Source of the DNA: Aquimonas sp.
GTDB taxonomy: Bacteria; Pseudomonadota; Gammaproteobacteria; Xanthomonadales; Xanthomonadaceae
Reading direction: 5' to 3'
Assembly (NCBI GenBank): GCA_022241605.1
Contig: JAKOMQ010000024.1
Location: forward strand, 1-42,453
Length of the DNA stretch: 42,453 nucleotides
This document shows positions 24,001 through 31,865 of this stretch, piece by piece (the first letter of the stretch is position 1; each line of letters opens with the position of its first letter). The position numbers and the translations under genes are program-made. Below the pieces are notes generated by a model, which searched no databases, was not told where the DNA came from, and saw only the letters and a list, made by a program, of their open reading frames with translations.

Positions 24001-27000
24001 CGACGTCGCTGACGTTGGCCAGCAGGTTCGCAGCGTTGGCGCTGGCGATGGCGATGCCAATGTGGCGATGCACTGCCACACTGGTCGGCGGCACCACCAC
24101 GGGCGGGTCATTGACCGGATTCACCGTGATGCTGAAATTGACCGCCGCCGAGGTGTCGACGCCGCCGTTGGCGGTGCCGCCATCGTCGCGCAGGACCACG
24201 CTGAGGTTGGCCACGCCGTTGGCGTCGGGTGCAGGCAGGAAACTCAGGTTGCCGGTGCTGGCATTGATGCCGGGCAAGGTCGCGAACAGGGCGGGGTTGT
24301 CGTTGCCGAGGACGACGAAGGTCAGGCCTTGGCTGACGCCAGGATCGCCGTCGTCGATGGCCGTGGCCCAGCCCGCGCTGTACAGGCCGCTGTCCTCGTC
24401 GACCACCACGTTGCCGCCTTCCACAAACGTCGGCTCGCTGTTCACGAACAGCACTTCGAGAGTGAACACCTGCGGCGCGCTGGTATCGACGCCGCCATTG
24501 GCGGTGCCGCCATTGTCGCTCAGGACCACGCTGATGGTCGCAACACCGGAGCGGTCGGCGCTCGCCTCGTAGGTCAGCGTGCCGGTGGTCGGATCGATCG
24601 CCGGCGGTGCCGAGAACAACAGGCCCCCGGTCACGCCGGTGACGCTCAGGGTGAAGCTGAGCGTCTGCCCGGCCTCATCGACGGGGCCGGGGCTGATGCC
24701 GCTGGCAAAGCCGGGCACGCTCTGCGGCCCAGCATTCTCAAGCACGCTCGGGGCGGTCGCGGGGATCGTGAAGCTGGGCGCGTCATTGGCGGCGGTGACC
24801 TCGATCACCAGCGGCACCGGCGCGCTGGCGTCAACACCCCCGAAGGCGGTGCCGCCGTTGTCGCGCAGCACCACGCTGTAGCTGGCGCTGCCATTGCTAT
24901 CGGGGGCCGGCGTGAAGCTCAACACGCCGGTCGGGCTGATGCTGGGGGCGACGCTGAAGGTGAGGTTGCCGGTGGTGGCGCCGGCGGTGAGCTCGAAGTT
25001 CACCACCTGCGTACCGCCGTCGTTGTCGTTGATGTCGGTAGCCCAGGTGGCGCTGTAGGCGCCGCTGTCCTCCAGCACGACCAGCGGGCTCGGGCCCGGC
25101 GTGAAGCTGGGCGCGTCATTGACGTTGACCACCTCCAGGGTGAACACCTGAGGTGGGCTGGTGTCGACGCCGCCGTTGGCGGTGCCGCCGTTGTCGCTGA
25201 GCACCACGCTGATCGTGGCGACGCCAGACGTGCCGTTCTGCGCGGCAAAGCTCAGATTGCCCGTGATGGGATCGATGGCAGGGGCCTGGGCGAAGGCGAG
25301 GTTGCCGGTGCTGCCGGTGAGGCTGAGCGCAAAGCTCAGCGTCTGTCCGGACTCATCGGCCGGCCCAGCGCTGATGGCGGTTGCGAAGCCCGCCTGCACC
25401 GTTGCGCCATCGTCCTGGAACACCGGATTTGCCGCCGCCGGGATCGTAAAGCTGGGCGCATCGTTCACCGCAGTGACGTTCAGCACCAGCTCGACCGGCG
25501 CGCTCTGGTCGACGCCTCCGTTTGCGGTGCCACCGTCATCGCGCAGGGCCACGCTCAGGGTGGCGCTGCCGTTGGCATCCGCCGCGGGCGCGAAGCTCAG
25601 CACGCCTGTCGGGCTCAGTGCAGGTGCGGTCGCGAACAGGCTCGGGTTGGAGTTCGACAACACCACGAAGCTCAGCGCCTGGATGCCGCCGTCGTTGTCA
25701 TTGAGGTCCGTAGCCCAGACCGCGCTGTAGGCACCGCTGTCCTCCAGTACCGCGACTGGACTCGGGCCCGGAGTAAAGCTGGGGGCATCGTTGACGTTGC
25801 TGACCTGAATGGTGAAGGTCTGCGGCGCGCTGGTGTCGACACCGCCATTGGCGGTGCCGCCGTTGTCGCTCAGCACCACACTGACGGTAGCGGTGCCGCT
25901 GGTGCCGGCCTGCGGGGCATAGCTGAGGGTGCCGTTCGCTGCCAGCGCAGGCGCGCTGGCGAAGGCCAGGTTGCCGGTGGTGGCGGTGACCGTGCTGGTA
26001 AAGCTGAGCGCTTGTCCGGCTTCATCCGGCGGCCCCGCGCTGATCGCGGTGGCGAAGCCGGCAACCGTCTGCGGGCCGGCGCCTTCCAGCACCGGCGGCG
26101 CGGTGGCCGGAATCACAAAGCTGGGCGCGTCGTTCACCGGCGTTGCGGTGATGACGAAACTCGCCACCGGCGACACGTCGATGCCGCCGTTGGCGGTACC
26201 ACCGTTGTCGCGCAGTCGCACGCTCAGGTCGGCGCTGCCATTGGCGTCGGCGGCCAGGGTGAAGCTCAGCACGCCGCTCGGGCTGATCGCCGGCGCCACC
26301 GCGAACAGGCTCGCGTTGGAATTGGCGGTGAACTCGAAGCTCAGGGTCTGGGTGCCGCCGTCGCCGTCATTGATGGCCGTAGCCCAAGCGGCGGAATACG
26401 CGGCGCTGTCCTCCAGCACGGTGACCGGGCTCGGGCCGGGGGTGAAGCTGGGGGCATCGTTGACGTCGGTGAGCGTGATGGTCATGGTCGCCGAGGCGCT
26501 GAGCGAGGGCGAGCCGCCGTCGCTGACCTGCACCTGCAGGCTGTAGGGTGAGCTGGCGATGTTCATGGCGGCGGCGTTGGCGACCGTGATCTGGCCACTG
26601 CCGGTATTGATCGCGAACACGCCCTGGCCACTGCCGCCGATCACGCTGTAGCTGAGCTGGCCGTTGACGCCGGCATCGGTATCGCTGGCAATGACCGTGC
26701 CGACCACCTCGCCGTTGACCGCGTTCTCGAACACCGAGAACGCCTGGTCGGCGATCTGCGGCACTTCATTGAGGTCGTTGAGCGTGACCGTGACCTGTCG
26801 ATCAAGGCTGAAGCCCGCCGCGCCCTGCAGGGTGACCACCACGTCGAGGGTGAAGCTGGGTCGGGTTTCGAAGTCCAGCTGGCTGCTGTCGGCCACGCGG
26901 ATCTCGCCGGTGGCATTGTCGACGCTGAAACCGGCGCTGGGCGCCTGCGCGGACAGGGTGAAGCGCAGCAGGGTCGACAGACCGCCCGGTGCGGCGTTGA

Positions 27001-27892
27001 TGCTGCCGACCAGGGTGTTGTTCGGCGCGTTCTCGTTGACGCTGAAGCTGGTGTTGAGGAACGGCGGCACCAGCACCGGCAGGCGCATTTCGGTGACGTC
27101 GAAACGGAAGAACACGGTGTCCCCGTCACGCGCAGCGTAGACGCCACGCAGATCCACCTGGGGCTCGGGCTGGGTGGTGTCACCGGCCGGATCGACCAGC
27201 AGGGGCGGCACATTCCAGTCATTGATCTCGCCGTCCAGCACGTAGCCGGCGGCCCAGGCGATGCCGGCGCTCGACAGCGCGCCGATCATCAGCGCGCCCA
27301 GCATCAGGCCAGGATGGCGACGCAGGGTCCAGGCCGCGGCCAGGCCCAGGGCCAAACAGAGTGCCATCAGCGACCAGACGCCCACCGCAGGCACGATCAC
27401 CGGCCGCGGCACAGGCGGCGGCAGCGCCGGCACGCCGAGTCCGGTCGCCAACACGGGGCCTGCAGCATCGGCGGCGCCCAGCAGCGGGCTGCTGGCGAGG
27501 AAGCTGAGGTTCCAGTCGGTGCTCAGCGCGTTGCCGAGCAGCGCGGTCGCCACGCCCAGCTCGACGACATCGGTCGGCCCCGGGCCACGGTCAGTCCCCA
27601 CCGGATGGCCGGCGGGCAGGCTCTGCGGGGTTCCGAAACTGCCGCTCTCGCAGAGGCTGAGCTGCTGGGTCTGCACCAGCAGGGGCTCGAACGAGATCTG
27701 CGCATCCAGGCGCGCATCAACGCCCGCCATCGCGCCGTTCGGTGTGGCGACCGTACAGCCGGTGGCCGCGTCGTTGTCGCTGTCGATCAACACTGAATAC
27801 GTGTAAGCCTGCGCTGAGAGCGGCAGGCTTACCGAGACGAGCAGCGCAAGCAGCATCAGGCGACGCAGGCCGCGCTCGATGGATGTGTTCAT
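21023..27892 (-). CDS. Giant exported cadherin-like/beta-helix protein with internal IPTL-like segment
   Basis: This encodes 2289 residues from ATG 27892, which has a GGGGA ribosome site and directly precedes the signal peptide (LRRLMLLALLVSVSLPLSAQA, 9-29). Residues 30-160 form a beta-rich domain with a calcium-type DSDNDAATG loop. Residues 167-192 (VPAVGVWSLMALCLALGLAA then WTLRR) look like an IPTL-CTERM sorting signal, but here it is internal; a second hydrophobic stretch follows (197-215). Two cadherin-like repeats come next (about 270-490), then seven ~112-residue repeats alternating two types, then another cadherin-like unit and a ~900-residue right-handed beta-helix (WFVNDDAPAGGDGTLARPFQ onward) ending at Pro. 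It is probably a surface adhesin or exopolysaccharide/enzyme scaffold. The collar genes follow it. Confidence 0.85.
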   Translation of the reverse strand: MNTSIERGLRRLMLLALLVSVSLPLSAQAYTYSVLIDSDNDAATGCTVATPNGAMAGVDARLDAQISFEPLLVQTQQLSLCESGSFGTPQSLPAGHPVGTDRGPGPTDVVELGVATALLGNALSTDWNLSFLASSPLLGAADAAGPVLATGLGVPALPPPVPRPVIVPAVGVWSLMALCLALGLAAAWTLRRHPGLMLGALMIGALSSAGIAWAAGYVLDGEINDWNVPPLLVDPAGDTTQPEPQVDLRGVYAARDGDTVFFRFDVTEMRLPVLVPPFLNTSFSVNENAPNNTLVGSINAAPGGLSTLLRFTLSAQAPSAGFSVDNATGEIRVADSSQLDFETRPSFTLDVVVTLQGAAGFSLDRQVTVTLNDLNEVPQIADQAFSVFENAVNGEVVGTVIASDTDAGVNGQLSYSVIGGSGQGVFAINTGSGQITVANAAAMNIASSPYSLQVQVSDGGSPSLSASATMTITLTDVNDAPSFTPGPSPVTVLEDSAAYSAAWATAINDGDGGTQTLSFEFTANSNASLFAVAPAISPSGVLSFTLAADANGSADLSVRLRDNGGTANGGIDVSPVASFVITATPVNDAPSFVIPATAPPVLEGAGPQTVAGFATAISAGPPDEAGQALSFTSTVTATTGNLAFASAPALAANGTLSYAPQAGTSGTATVSVVLSDNGGTANGGVDTSAPQTFTIQVSNVNDAPSFTPGPSPVAVLEDSGAYSAVWATDLNDNDGGIQALSFVVLSNSNPSLFATAPALSPTGVLSFAPAADANGSATLSVALRDDGGTANGGVDQSAPVELVLNVTAVNDAPSFTIPAAANPVFQDDGATVQAGFATAISAGPADESGQTLSFALSLTGSTGNLAFAQAPAIDPITGNLSFAAQNGTSGVATISVVLSDNGGTANGGVDTSPPQVFTLEVVNVNDAPSFTPGPSPLVVLEDSGAYSATWATDINDNDGGTQVVNFELTAGATTGNLTFSVAPSISPTGVLSFTPAPDSNGSASYSVVLRDNGGTAFGGVDASAPVPLVIEVTAANDAPSFTIPATAPSVLENAGPQSVPGFASGISPGPVDEAGQTLSFTLSVTGVTGGLLFSAPPAIDPTTGTLTYEASADRSGVATISVVLSDNGGTANGGVDTSAPQVFTLEVLFVNSEPTFVEGGNVVVDEDSGLYSAGWATAIDDGDPGVSQGLTFVVLGNDNPALFATLPGINASTGNLSFLPAPDANGVANLSVVLRDDGGTANGGVDTSAAVNFSITVNPVNDPPVVVPPTSVAVHRHIGIAIASANAANLLANVSDVDGPGGAPFSVTVQTNAATAQGGRVSIAADGSWSYTPPASETATADSFSFQVCDSGVPAPPACTTATATLALSGEAVWFVNDDAPAGGDGTLARPFQTLSAAVTAASVNTKIFKFSGSYIGGVTLKNGQQLIGQGTSGAFDTVLGIAPPTQAVARPSLGGARPQLSTSIAATHAITLGSGNTVRGIEIGNTTGAALLGANVGALSLGENRIVGGGQALDLANGTVTEVGGNAFTEVSSSSGAQNVRLSAIAGTLNLGSGALNGATGTAFQFSTGTATVNYAGAIGKASAGRLIDIEGAASANLNLSGNLTCSNLCGSGAGNQGLRVSGRTGGTISFSGAIKEFVGTSINPAVQLLNNTGANIALSGITILGSGTTPLVGSALVASGGGTLSVNGELSIVTSAARSLQLSGMTLSGNMTGVMNSEGALGAGTPAIDIQSSNSPAGVTFGQQLIIDHDDAGESGGGINLVGNTGSFSFSNVARVVSINTTALRASNAGTLVVGNVAAGDLVNNGGIAIDVQNTTIGAAGINAVSVQSLGGAHGILLNNTGSSGALTVTGNGGTCTSSANCTGGFIANTSSHGIQLTNTVAPSITRMRIQNTGGSGIQGTEVNGFTFANGSIDSTGTAGGVNTANIAFNTSAAGTERNVYGAVSITNSSLSNSRYHGVELFNFNGTLSSVNISGNTLTSSTSAATSQGWGIGLIAFGSASTVANVTAANITNNVITNFPGGGGIQVQGGNANAAGSAGLMGTAGSPTNIINITGNRIAGASPANRIGGEGIVALVNGRGQGNFNISNNGTVANPITNVTGIGISNSAFGLANVTSLIESNVIVANNSFAAQGIGGGLGNTFGVTDTPQMTMTVRGNTISQVDGNGILLVSRDTSGTLRARVQNNTVAAPLTGVRPGIRIDSGNAANGDNDTVCLDLSGNTSAGSGGSPGLGLRKQGTDPNQFRFGVVGMTATGSPGVETYVNGLNPAGGGTLLISATSGFSNCSIP
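24107..26470. repeat. Seven alternating ~336-bp coding repeats (types A and B)
   Basis: Within the giant gene the protein runs A-B-A-B-A-B-A. Type A units start NDAPSFTPGPSP and contain VLEDSGAYSAxWATxIND; type B units start FxIPAxAxPV and contain GFATAISAGPxDExGQ. Both end near SDNGGTANGGVDTSAPQ or RDNGGTA. The last A unit is divergent. High nucleotide similarity between units makes recombination and length variation likely. Confidence 0.8.
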
Positions 27893-28054
27893 TGAATGTC
27901 CCCGTGAATTTGAGCCGCCGGTGCTGCGCTCGCCCCACCGAGGCGGGTGCGCGAATCCCGAGCAGTGTCCGCTTCCAGACAAGGCAAGGAAAGTGCTGCA
28001 AACGCCTCAGGGTACGCCTGAACCTCCACGGACAATGCGGAAGCGAGGTCTAGC

Positions 28055-28070
28055 CTGTCAGATTTGACAG
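28055..28070. promoter_or_regulatory. Perfect inverted repeat upstream of the giant protein gene
   Basis: CTGTCA-GATT-TGACAG is a perfect 6-bp dyad, 163 bp upstream of the giant gene's ATG and 36 bp past the stop of the ankyrin gene. The half-site TGACAG is the same as in the 10431-10446 palindrome but arranged with opposite orientation and a 4-bp spacer. It may be an operator; alternatively it is part of a -35 region, since TTGACA occurs within it on the plus strand. Confidence 0.4.
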
Positions 28071-28105
28071 GGAAAACGGTCGCCTCCCGACACCCGTGGG
28101 AAGGC

Positions 28106-31100
28106 TCAATCCGACGGCGACCGCAGAAAGCGGGCCATCGAAGGCGGCGGCCGCTTGCCCTCGAACTCGGCGGCGATGTCGACATAGCCGCGGGTCAGCG
28201 CGACCTCTCGCGGGCTGCGGGCGAGGGCGTCGCGCAGCTCCGGGCTGGCGCCCGCACGCATCAGCTGCTGCACTACCGCCAGCAGGCCGTGCTGGGCCGC
28301 CCAGTGCAGGGCCGAGAATCCGCGCTGGTCCTGCAGGTCAGGCTGGGCGCCGCGCTCCAGCAGGTCGTCCAGCTGCTGCTGCAGCAGGCCAGCGGGGCCG
28401 GCCGGCGTGCCGGGGGGCTCGGCCGCGCCCAGCAACAGGTGCAAGGGAGTCTCGCCCAACGCGTTTGGCAGGGCCAGCGCGGTGGCGTCGGGGGCCAGCG
28501 CGCTCCACAGACGACGCGCCTGCTGGGGGTCTTCGCAGCGGAACCCGAAGCGGCCGGCGTGGTGGGCAGCGGTATTGCCTTCGGCGTCGATCGCATCGCG
28601 CACCGCGCCGGCGGCCAGAAGGCGTTCAGCGCCGCCGGCCTGGCCCAGGGCGGCCGCCAGCATCAGCGGGCGCAGGGCACCGGGGAGGCTCTGCTCCGAA
28701 TGCGCGCCAGCCGCGAGCAGCAGCTCGACGACCGCATCGTGGCCCTGGCTGATCGCTGCCGTCAGCGCGGTCATGCCGCTGTCGGCCGCAAGCGCGGGGT
28801 CCAGCCCGGCCTGCAGGAGCACGGCCACCACTTCGGCATGGCCGGCGCCCGCGGCGCGCAGCAGGGCGCTGGCGCCGCGGGCGTCGCGCGCGCTGCGACC
28901 CAGGCCCAGCTCCAGCAGGCAGCCGCAGGCCAGCGCGTCGCCGGCTCCCGCAGCGGCGATCAGGTCGGCATCGCGCAGGGGCCGGCCCGGGTGCGGCCAG
29001 TGCGACCACTCCAGCCATCGAAGCAGCTCGGCGTCGTCCGCCGAGATCGCAATTCCAAACGCGGTCTGGCCGTCCGGGCCGCGTCGCTGTGGGCAGGCAC
29101 CAGCATGCAGCAGGGCGCATACAGCGGCGATATCCCCGCGCCGGCAGGCCAGCTGCAGCGGGCTTCGGCCCTCGCGCGGAGCGGCCTCCGGATCCACCCC
29201 CATCTCCAGCAGACGCTGGAGCAGCTGCGAGAAGCCAAGCTGGATACACAGGCCGAGTGCGGTTTCGCCGTCACAGGTTCCAAAGGGATCTGCTCCGCAG
29301 TCCAGCAGGCGCAGCGCAAAGGCCTCGTCCTCGGCGCCCACGCGAGCACCCAGACAGGCGTGCAGGTAGCGCGCAAGGCCACCGCCCCCAGCCACCGCTA
29401 CGCCCTGCTCGTGCAGGGCCTGCAGGGCCGCCGGCACCTGGGCGGCGCGGGCGAGCAGGCGCTGCCAGAGGGCCTCGCGACTGTCGGCACCACTCGGGGG
29501 GAGGGCCTCGGATAGACAGGCAAGCACGGGGCGTGGCTGGCTGGCGGCATGCTCCTCGAACAGCTCGCACAGGACGCCAGCGGGTGGCGCCAGCTCGCGC
29601 AGGAGTTCCGGCAGGAGGTCGGGCCGGCCACGACGCAGGGCGCGCTGCAGGCGCTCACGTCCGGTGTTATCGAGGTTCTCGACAGAAGTCGACTCCACCA
29701 CCTCATCGACCGCCAACGGCAGCGGCTGGTCAGGGTCGATCCGCGCCACCAGATCCCAGCGCTGCTGGCGCCGCGCCAGCTCCAGCGCATCGTGCCCAGC
29801 AGCGCAGCGCAGGCTGGGCTTGGCGCCCATCTGCAGCAGGCGGGTGACGGTATCGGCGCTGGCACGCGCGGAGCCACAGGCAATCAGCAGTGCGCTGCGG
29901 CCACCGGCATCCACCGCGTCGACCTGCGGCGATTTGCGGCGCAAGGCTTCGATGAGCTCGACAGCGCCGGTGCGCGCGGCCTCCATCAGCGGACGCACGC
30001 CCTGCTGATCGGCCTGGTCGACGTTGGCGCCAGCCTTGAGCAAAGCGGCGACCACGCCGGCATTGCCGGCAAGGCAGGCCTCCAGCAGTGCACTGCGGCC
30101 GAGCCGACCGGTGGCATCCGGACGCGCCTTGTGGCGCAGCAGCAGTTCGGCCCCGGCGGGGTCGTCCTCGCCGCCGCACGCCGCCAGCAGGGTTGGCTGC
30201 CCCCCCTCCGGCTCGCAGCGGGCGCCACGCTCCAGCAGAAAGCGCGCCAGCCGCCAGCTGCCGGCAGCGCAGGCCTCGAACAGCGGACTGTGGCCATGGC
30301 TGTCCAGCGTGTCGATCTCCGCCCCGGCGTCCAGCAGCTGGGCGGCGACTTCGGGGTCGCCGCTGCGGGCGGCATAGTGCAGCGGCGTGCGGCCTTCGGC
30401 GTCGCGGCTGCGCGGGTCGGCGCCGTTCGCGAGCAGCGTGGCGACGGCATCGGGGCGGCCGTGGTAGCTGTCGCGGGTGGCCGCCAGCAGCGGCGCCAAC
30501 CCGCCCTCGGCGGCATTCAAATCCACGCCGCGCAGGATCAGGGCGCGCAGCAGGCGCAGGTCGCCCAGCAGGCTGGCCAACACAGCCAGCCCACGCTGAT
30601 CGCGGCCGGGCGGCGGCGGCGGCGCGGCCGGCGGATTCGGCAGGCGCGGCAGCAGCTCAAGCGCGCGATCGACCTGGCCGGCGCGGGCAGCGGTGTACAG
30701 CGCTTCCACGGGATCCAGCACGCGCACATCGCTCGCGACCTTGGCCGCCGCGGCTTCCTCGGCGGCCTGGGCCAGCGGGTCCGGATCTACCGCCACCAGC
30801 GCCATTGGCACGGCGGCATCAACCAGGATGGCGGTGGCCAGCTGGGCCAGGCCCAGCGCCAGCAGCGGCGCCAGCAGCAGCAGGTGCGCGGCCAGCAGCA
30901 GTCCCATCAGATCCGTACCCGGCGGCTTGGGCAGCGCAAAAGCCAGCAGCGGTGGCACCAGCAACAGCAGCAGCAGCACCGCACCGACCGCCCCGCGCGC
31001 GGGGCCGATCGCGCCGCGCTCGCCGAGCAAACGGCGCTGCAGTCGCGCGCGCGCCAGGTGCTGGCCGAGGCTGCGCTTGGCCGGCGGCTCCGGCATCAGC

Positions 31101-31519
31101 AGCAGACAGGGCTCGATGAACACCCGGCTGGCGAGCAGACCGGCCAGGCCAAGACCGCCGCAGAACAGCAGCACCGGAGCCAGCGCACCGCTGGCCAGCA
31201 GGCGCTCGAAGGGCCAGAGCAGCAGCAGCGCACCGACCGCCAGGGAGGGCAACAGCACCAGGCCACCGCCGACCAGGCCGCGCAGCAGCGCATCTCCGGT
31301 GCCCGGAACGGAGACCCGCGGCGCCAGCAGCACCGCACCGGCCTGCTGCAGTCCCAAGCCAGCGGCCAGCAGTGGCAGGCCGGCCCAGGCCGGCCAGCCG
31401 ATCATTGGCGGCAGCAGGTAGGCCGCCGCCAGCAGCGGCAGCGAAAGCAGCACCGCGATCAGCAGGGCGCGCGGCCGCGCCGGCAGGAATTCAACCTCGC
31501 CGGGCAGCTCAACGGCCAT
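28106..31519 (-). CDS. Large membrane-anchored ankyrin-repeat protein
   Basis: This 1137-residue protein has about six transmembrane helices in residues 18-235 (for example LLIAVLLSLPLLAAAYLLPP and AVGAVLLLLLLVPPLLAFAL). A Pro-rich linker (PNPPAAPPPPPGRDQRG near 310) follows. The rest, to residue ~1125, is a long array of ankyrin repeats, recognisable from units such as GRTPLHYAARSGDPEVAAQL, GSWRLARFLLERGA and GFSALHWAAQHGLLAVVQQL. The ankyrin array would face the cytoplasm and bind protein partners. Similar long proteins occur in Xanthomonas relatives; their function is not known to me. The start overlaps the end of ycgL by 11 bp, so they are cotranscribed. Confidence 0.88.
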   Translation of the reverse strand: MAVELPGEVEFLPARPRALLIAVLLSLPLLAAAYLLPPMIGWPAWAGLPLLAAGLGLQQAGAVLLAPRVSVPGTGDALLRGLVGGGLVLLPSLAVGALLLLWPFERLLASGALAPVLLFCGGLGLAGLLASRVFIEPCLLLMPEPPAKRSLGQHLARARLQRRLLGERGAIGPARGAVGAVLLLLLLVPPLLAFALPKPPGTDLMGLLLAAHLLLLAPLLALGLAQLATAILVDAAVPMALVAVDPDPLAQAAEEAAAAKVASDVRVLDPVEALYTAARAGQVDRALELLPRLPNPPAAPPPPPGRDQRGLAVLASLLGDLRLLRALILRGVDLNAAEGGLAPLLAATRDSYHGRPDAVATLLANGADPRSRDAEGRTPLHYAARSGDPEVAAQLLDAGAEIDTLDSHGHSPLFEACAAGSWRLARFLLERGARCEPEGGQPTLLAACGGEDDPAGAELLLRHKARPDATGRLGRSALLEACLAGNAGVVAALLKAGANVDQADQQGVRPLMEAARTGAVELIEALRRKSPQVDAVDAGGRSALLIACGSARASADTVTRLLQMGAKPSLRCAAGHDALELARRQQRWDLVARIDPDQPLPLAVDEVVESTSVENLDNTGRERLQRALRRGRPDLLPELLRELAPPAGVLCELFEEHAASQPRPVLACLSEALPPSGADSREALWQRLLARAAQVPAALQALHEQGVAVAGGGGLARYLHACLGARVGAEDEAFALRLLDCGADPFGTCDGETALGLCIQLGFSQLLQRLLEMGVDPEAAPREGRSPLQLACRRGDIAAVCALLHAGACPQRRGPDGQTAFGIAISADDAELLRWLEWSHWPHPGRPLRDADLIAAAGAGDALACGCLLELGLGRSARDARGASALLRAAGAGHAEVVAVLLQAGLDPALAADSGMTALTAAISQGHDAVVELLLAAGAHSEQSLPGALRPLMLAAALGQAGGAERLLAAGAVRDAIDAEGNTAAHHAGRFGFRCEDPQQARRLWSALAPDATALALPNALGETPLHLLLGAAEPPGTPAGPAGLLQQQLDDLLERGAQPDLQDQRGFSALHWAAQHGLLAVVQQLMRAGASPELRDALARSPREVALTRGYVDIAAEFEGKRPPPSMARFLRSPSD

Positions 31520-31778
31520 GCGCAGGCATCTGGTCCGGCAAATCCATCGGCTGCGGCGGCAGCTGCACGTGGAAACCGCGCTCGCGCAGATTGGTGCGCA
31601 CCACCTCGCTGTCCTCGCGCGCCAGCTTGCGCTCTGGCGTCAGCTCGAAGCTCAGGCTGAACACCAGCGGCCCCACGCTGGCGCGCAGCGGCTCGGGCAG
31701 ACAGTCGAAGTCGCCCTCTTCTCGGAGGTAGACGTAGGTATCGGCGCGCTTTTCGCTGCGGTAGACGTGGCAACGCAT
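31509..31778 (-). CDS. ycgL: YcgL domain protein
   Basis: This encodes 89 residues from ATG 31778. The start is set by the family's very conserved N-terminus MRCHVYRSEKRADTYVYLRE; an upstream in-frame start at 31817 would add residues foreign to the family. FELTPERKLAREDSEVVRTN and GFHVQLPPQP complete the match. YcgL is a small cytoplasmic protein (DUF709) without an established biochemical role. Its last codons overlap the start of the ankyrin gene, indicating coupled translation. Confidence 0.9.
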   Translation of the reverse strand: MRCHVYRSEKRADTYVYLREEGDFDCLPEPLRASVGPLVFSLSFELTPERKLAREDSEVVRTNLRERGFHVQLPPQPMDLPDQMPAHGR

Positions 31779-31865
31779 GAGGAGGGCTGCAGGACGATGG
31801 GGGATGCGCGCAAGCATAGCCGCTTGCGCGCATCCCGCAGCCGCCGTGGCGTGGCCGCCAGCGAT

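Noticed and set aside
23486..26551. 1021-codon plus-strand frame inside the giant repeat gene
   Set aside because: It mirrors the repeat pattern of the opposite strand and has no signal or domain of its own. The minus frame has a signal peptide and cadherin-like units.
29549..31660. Gln/Arg-rich 703-codon frame opposite the ankyrin gene
   Set aside because: It is antisense to a long ankyrin array. The composition is what the opposite Leu/Ala-rich repeats would give.
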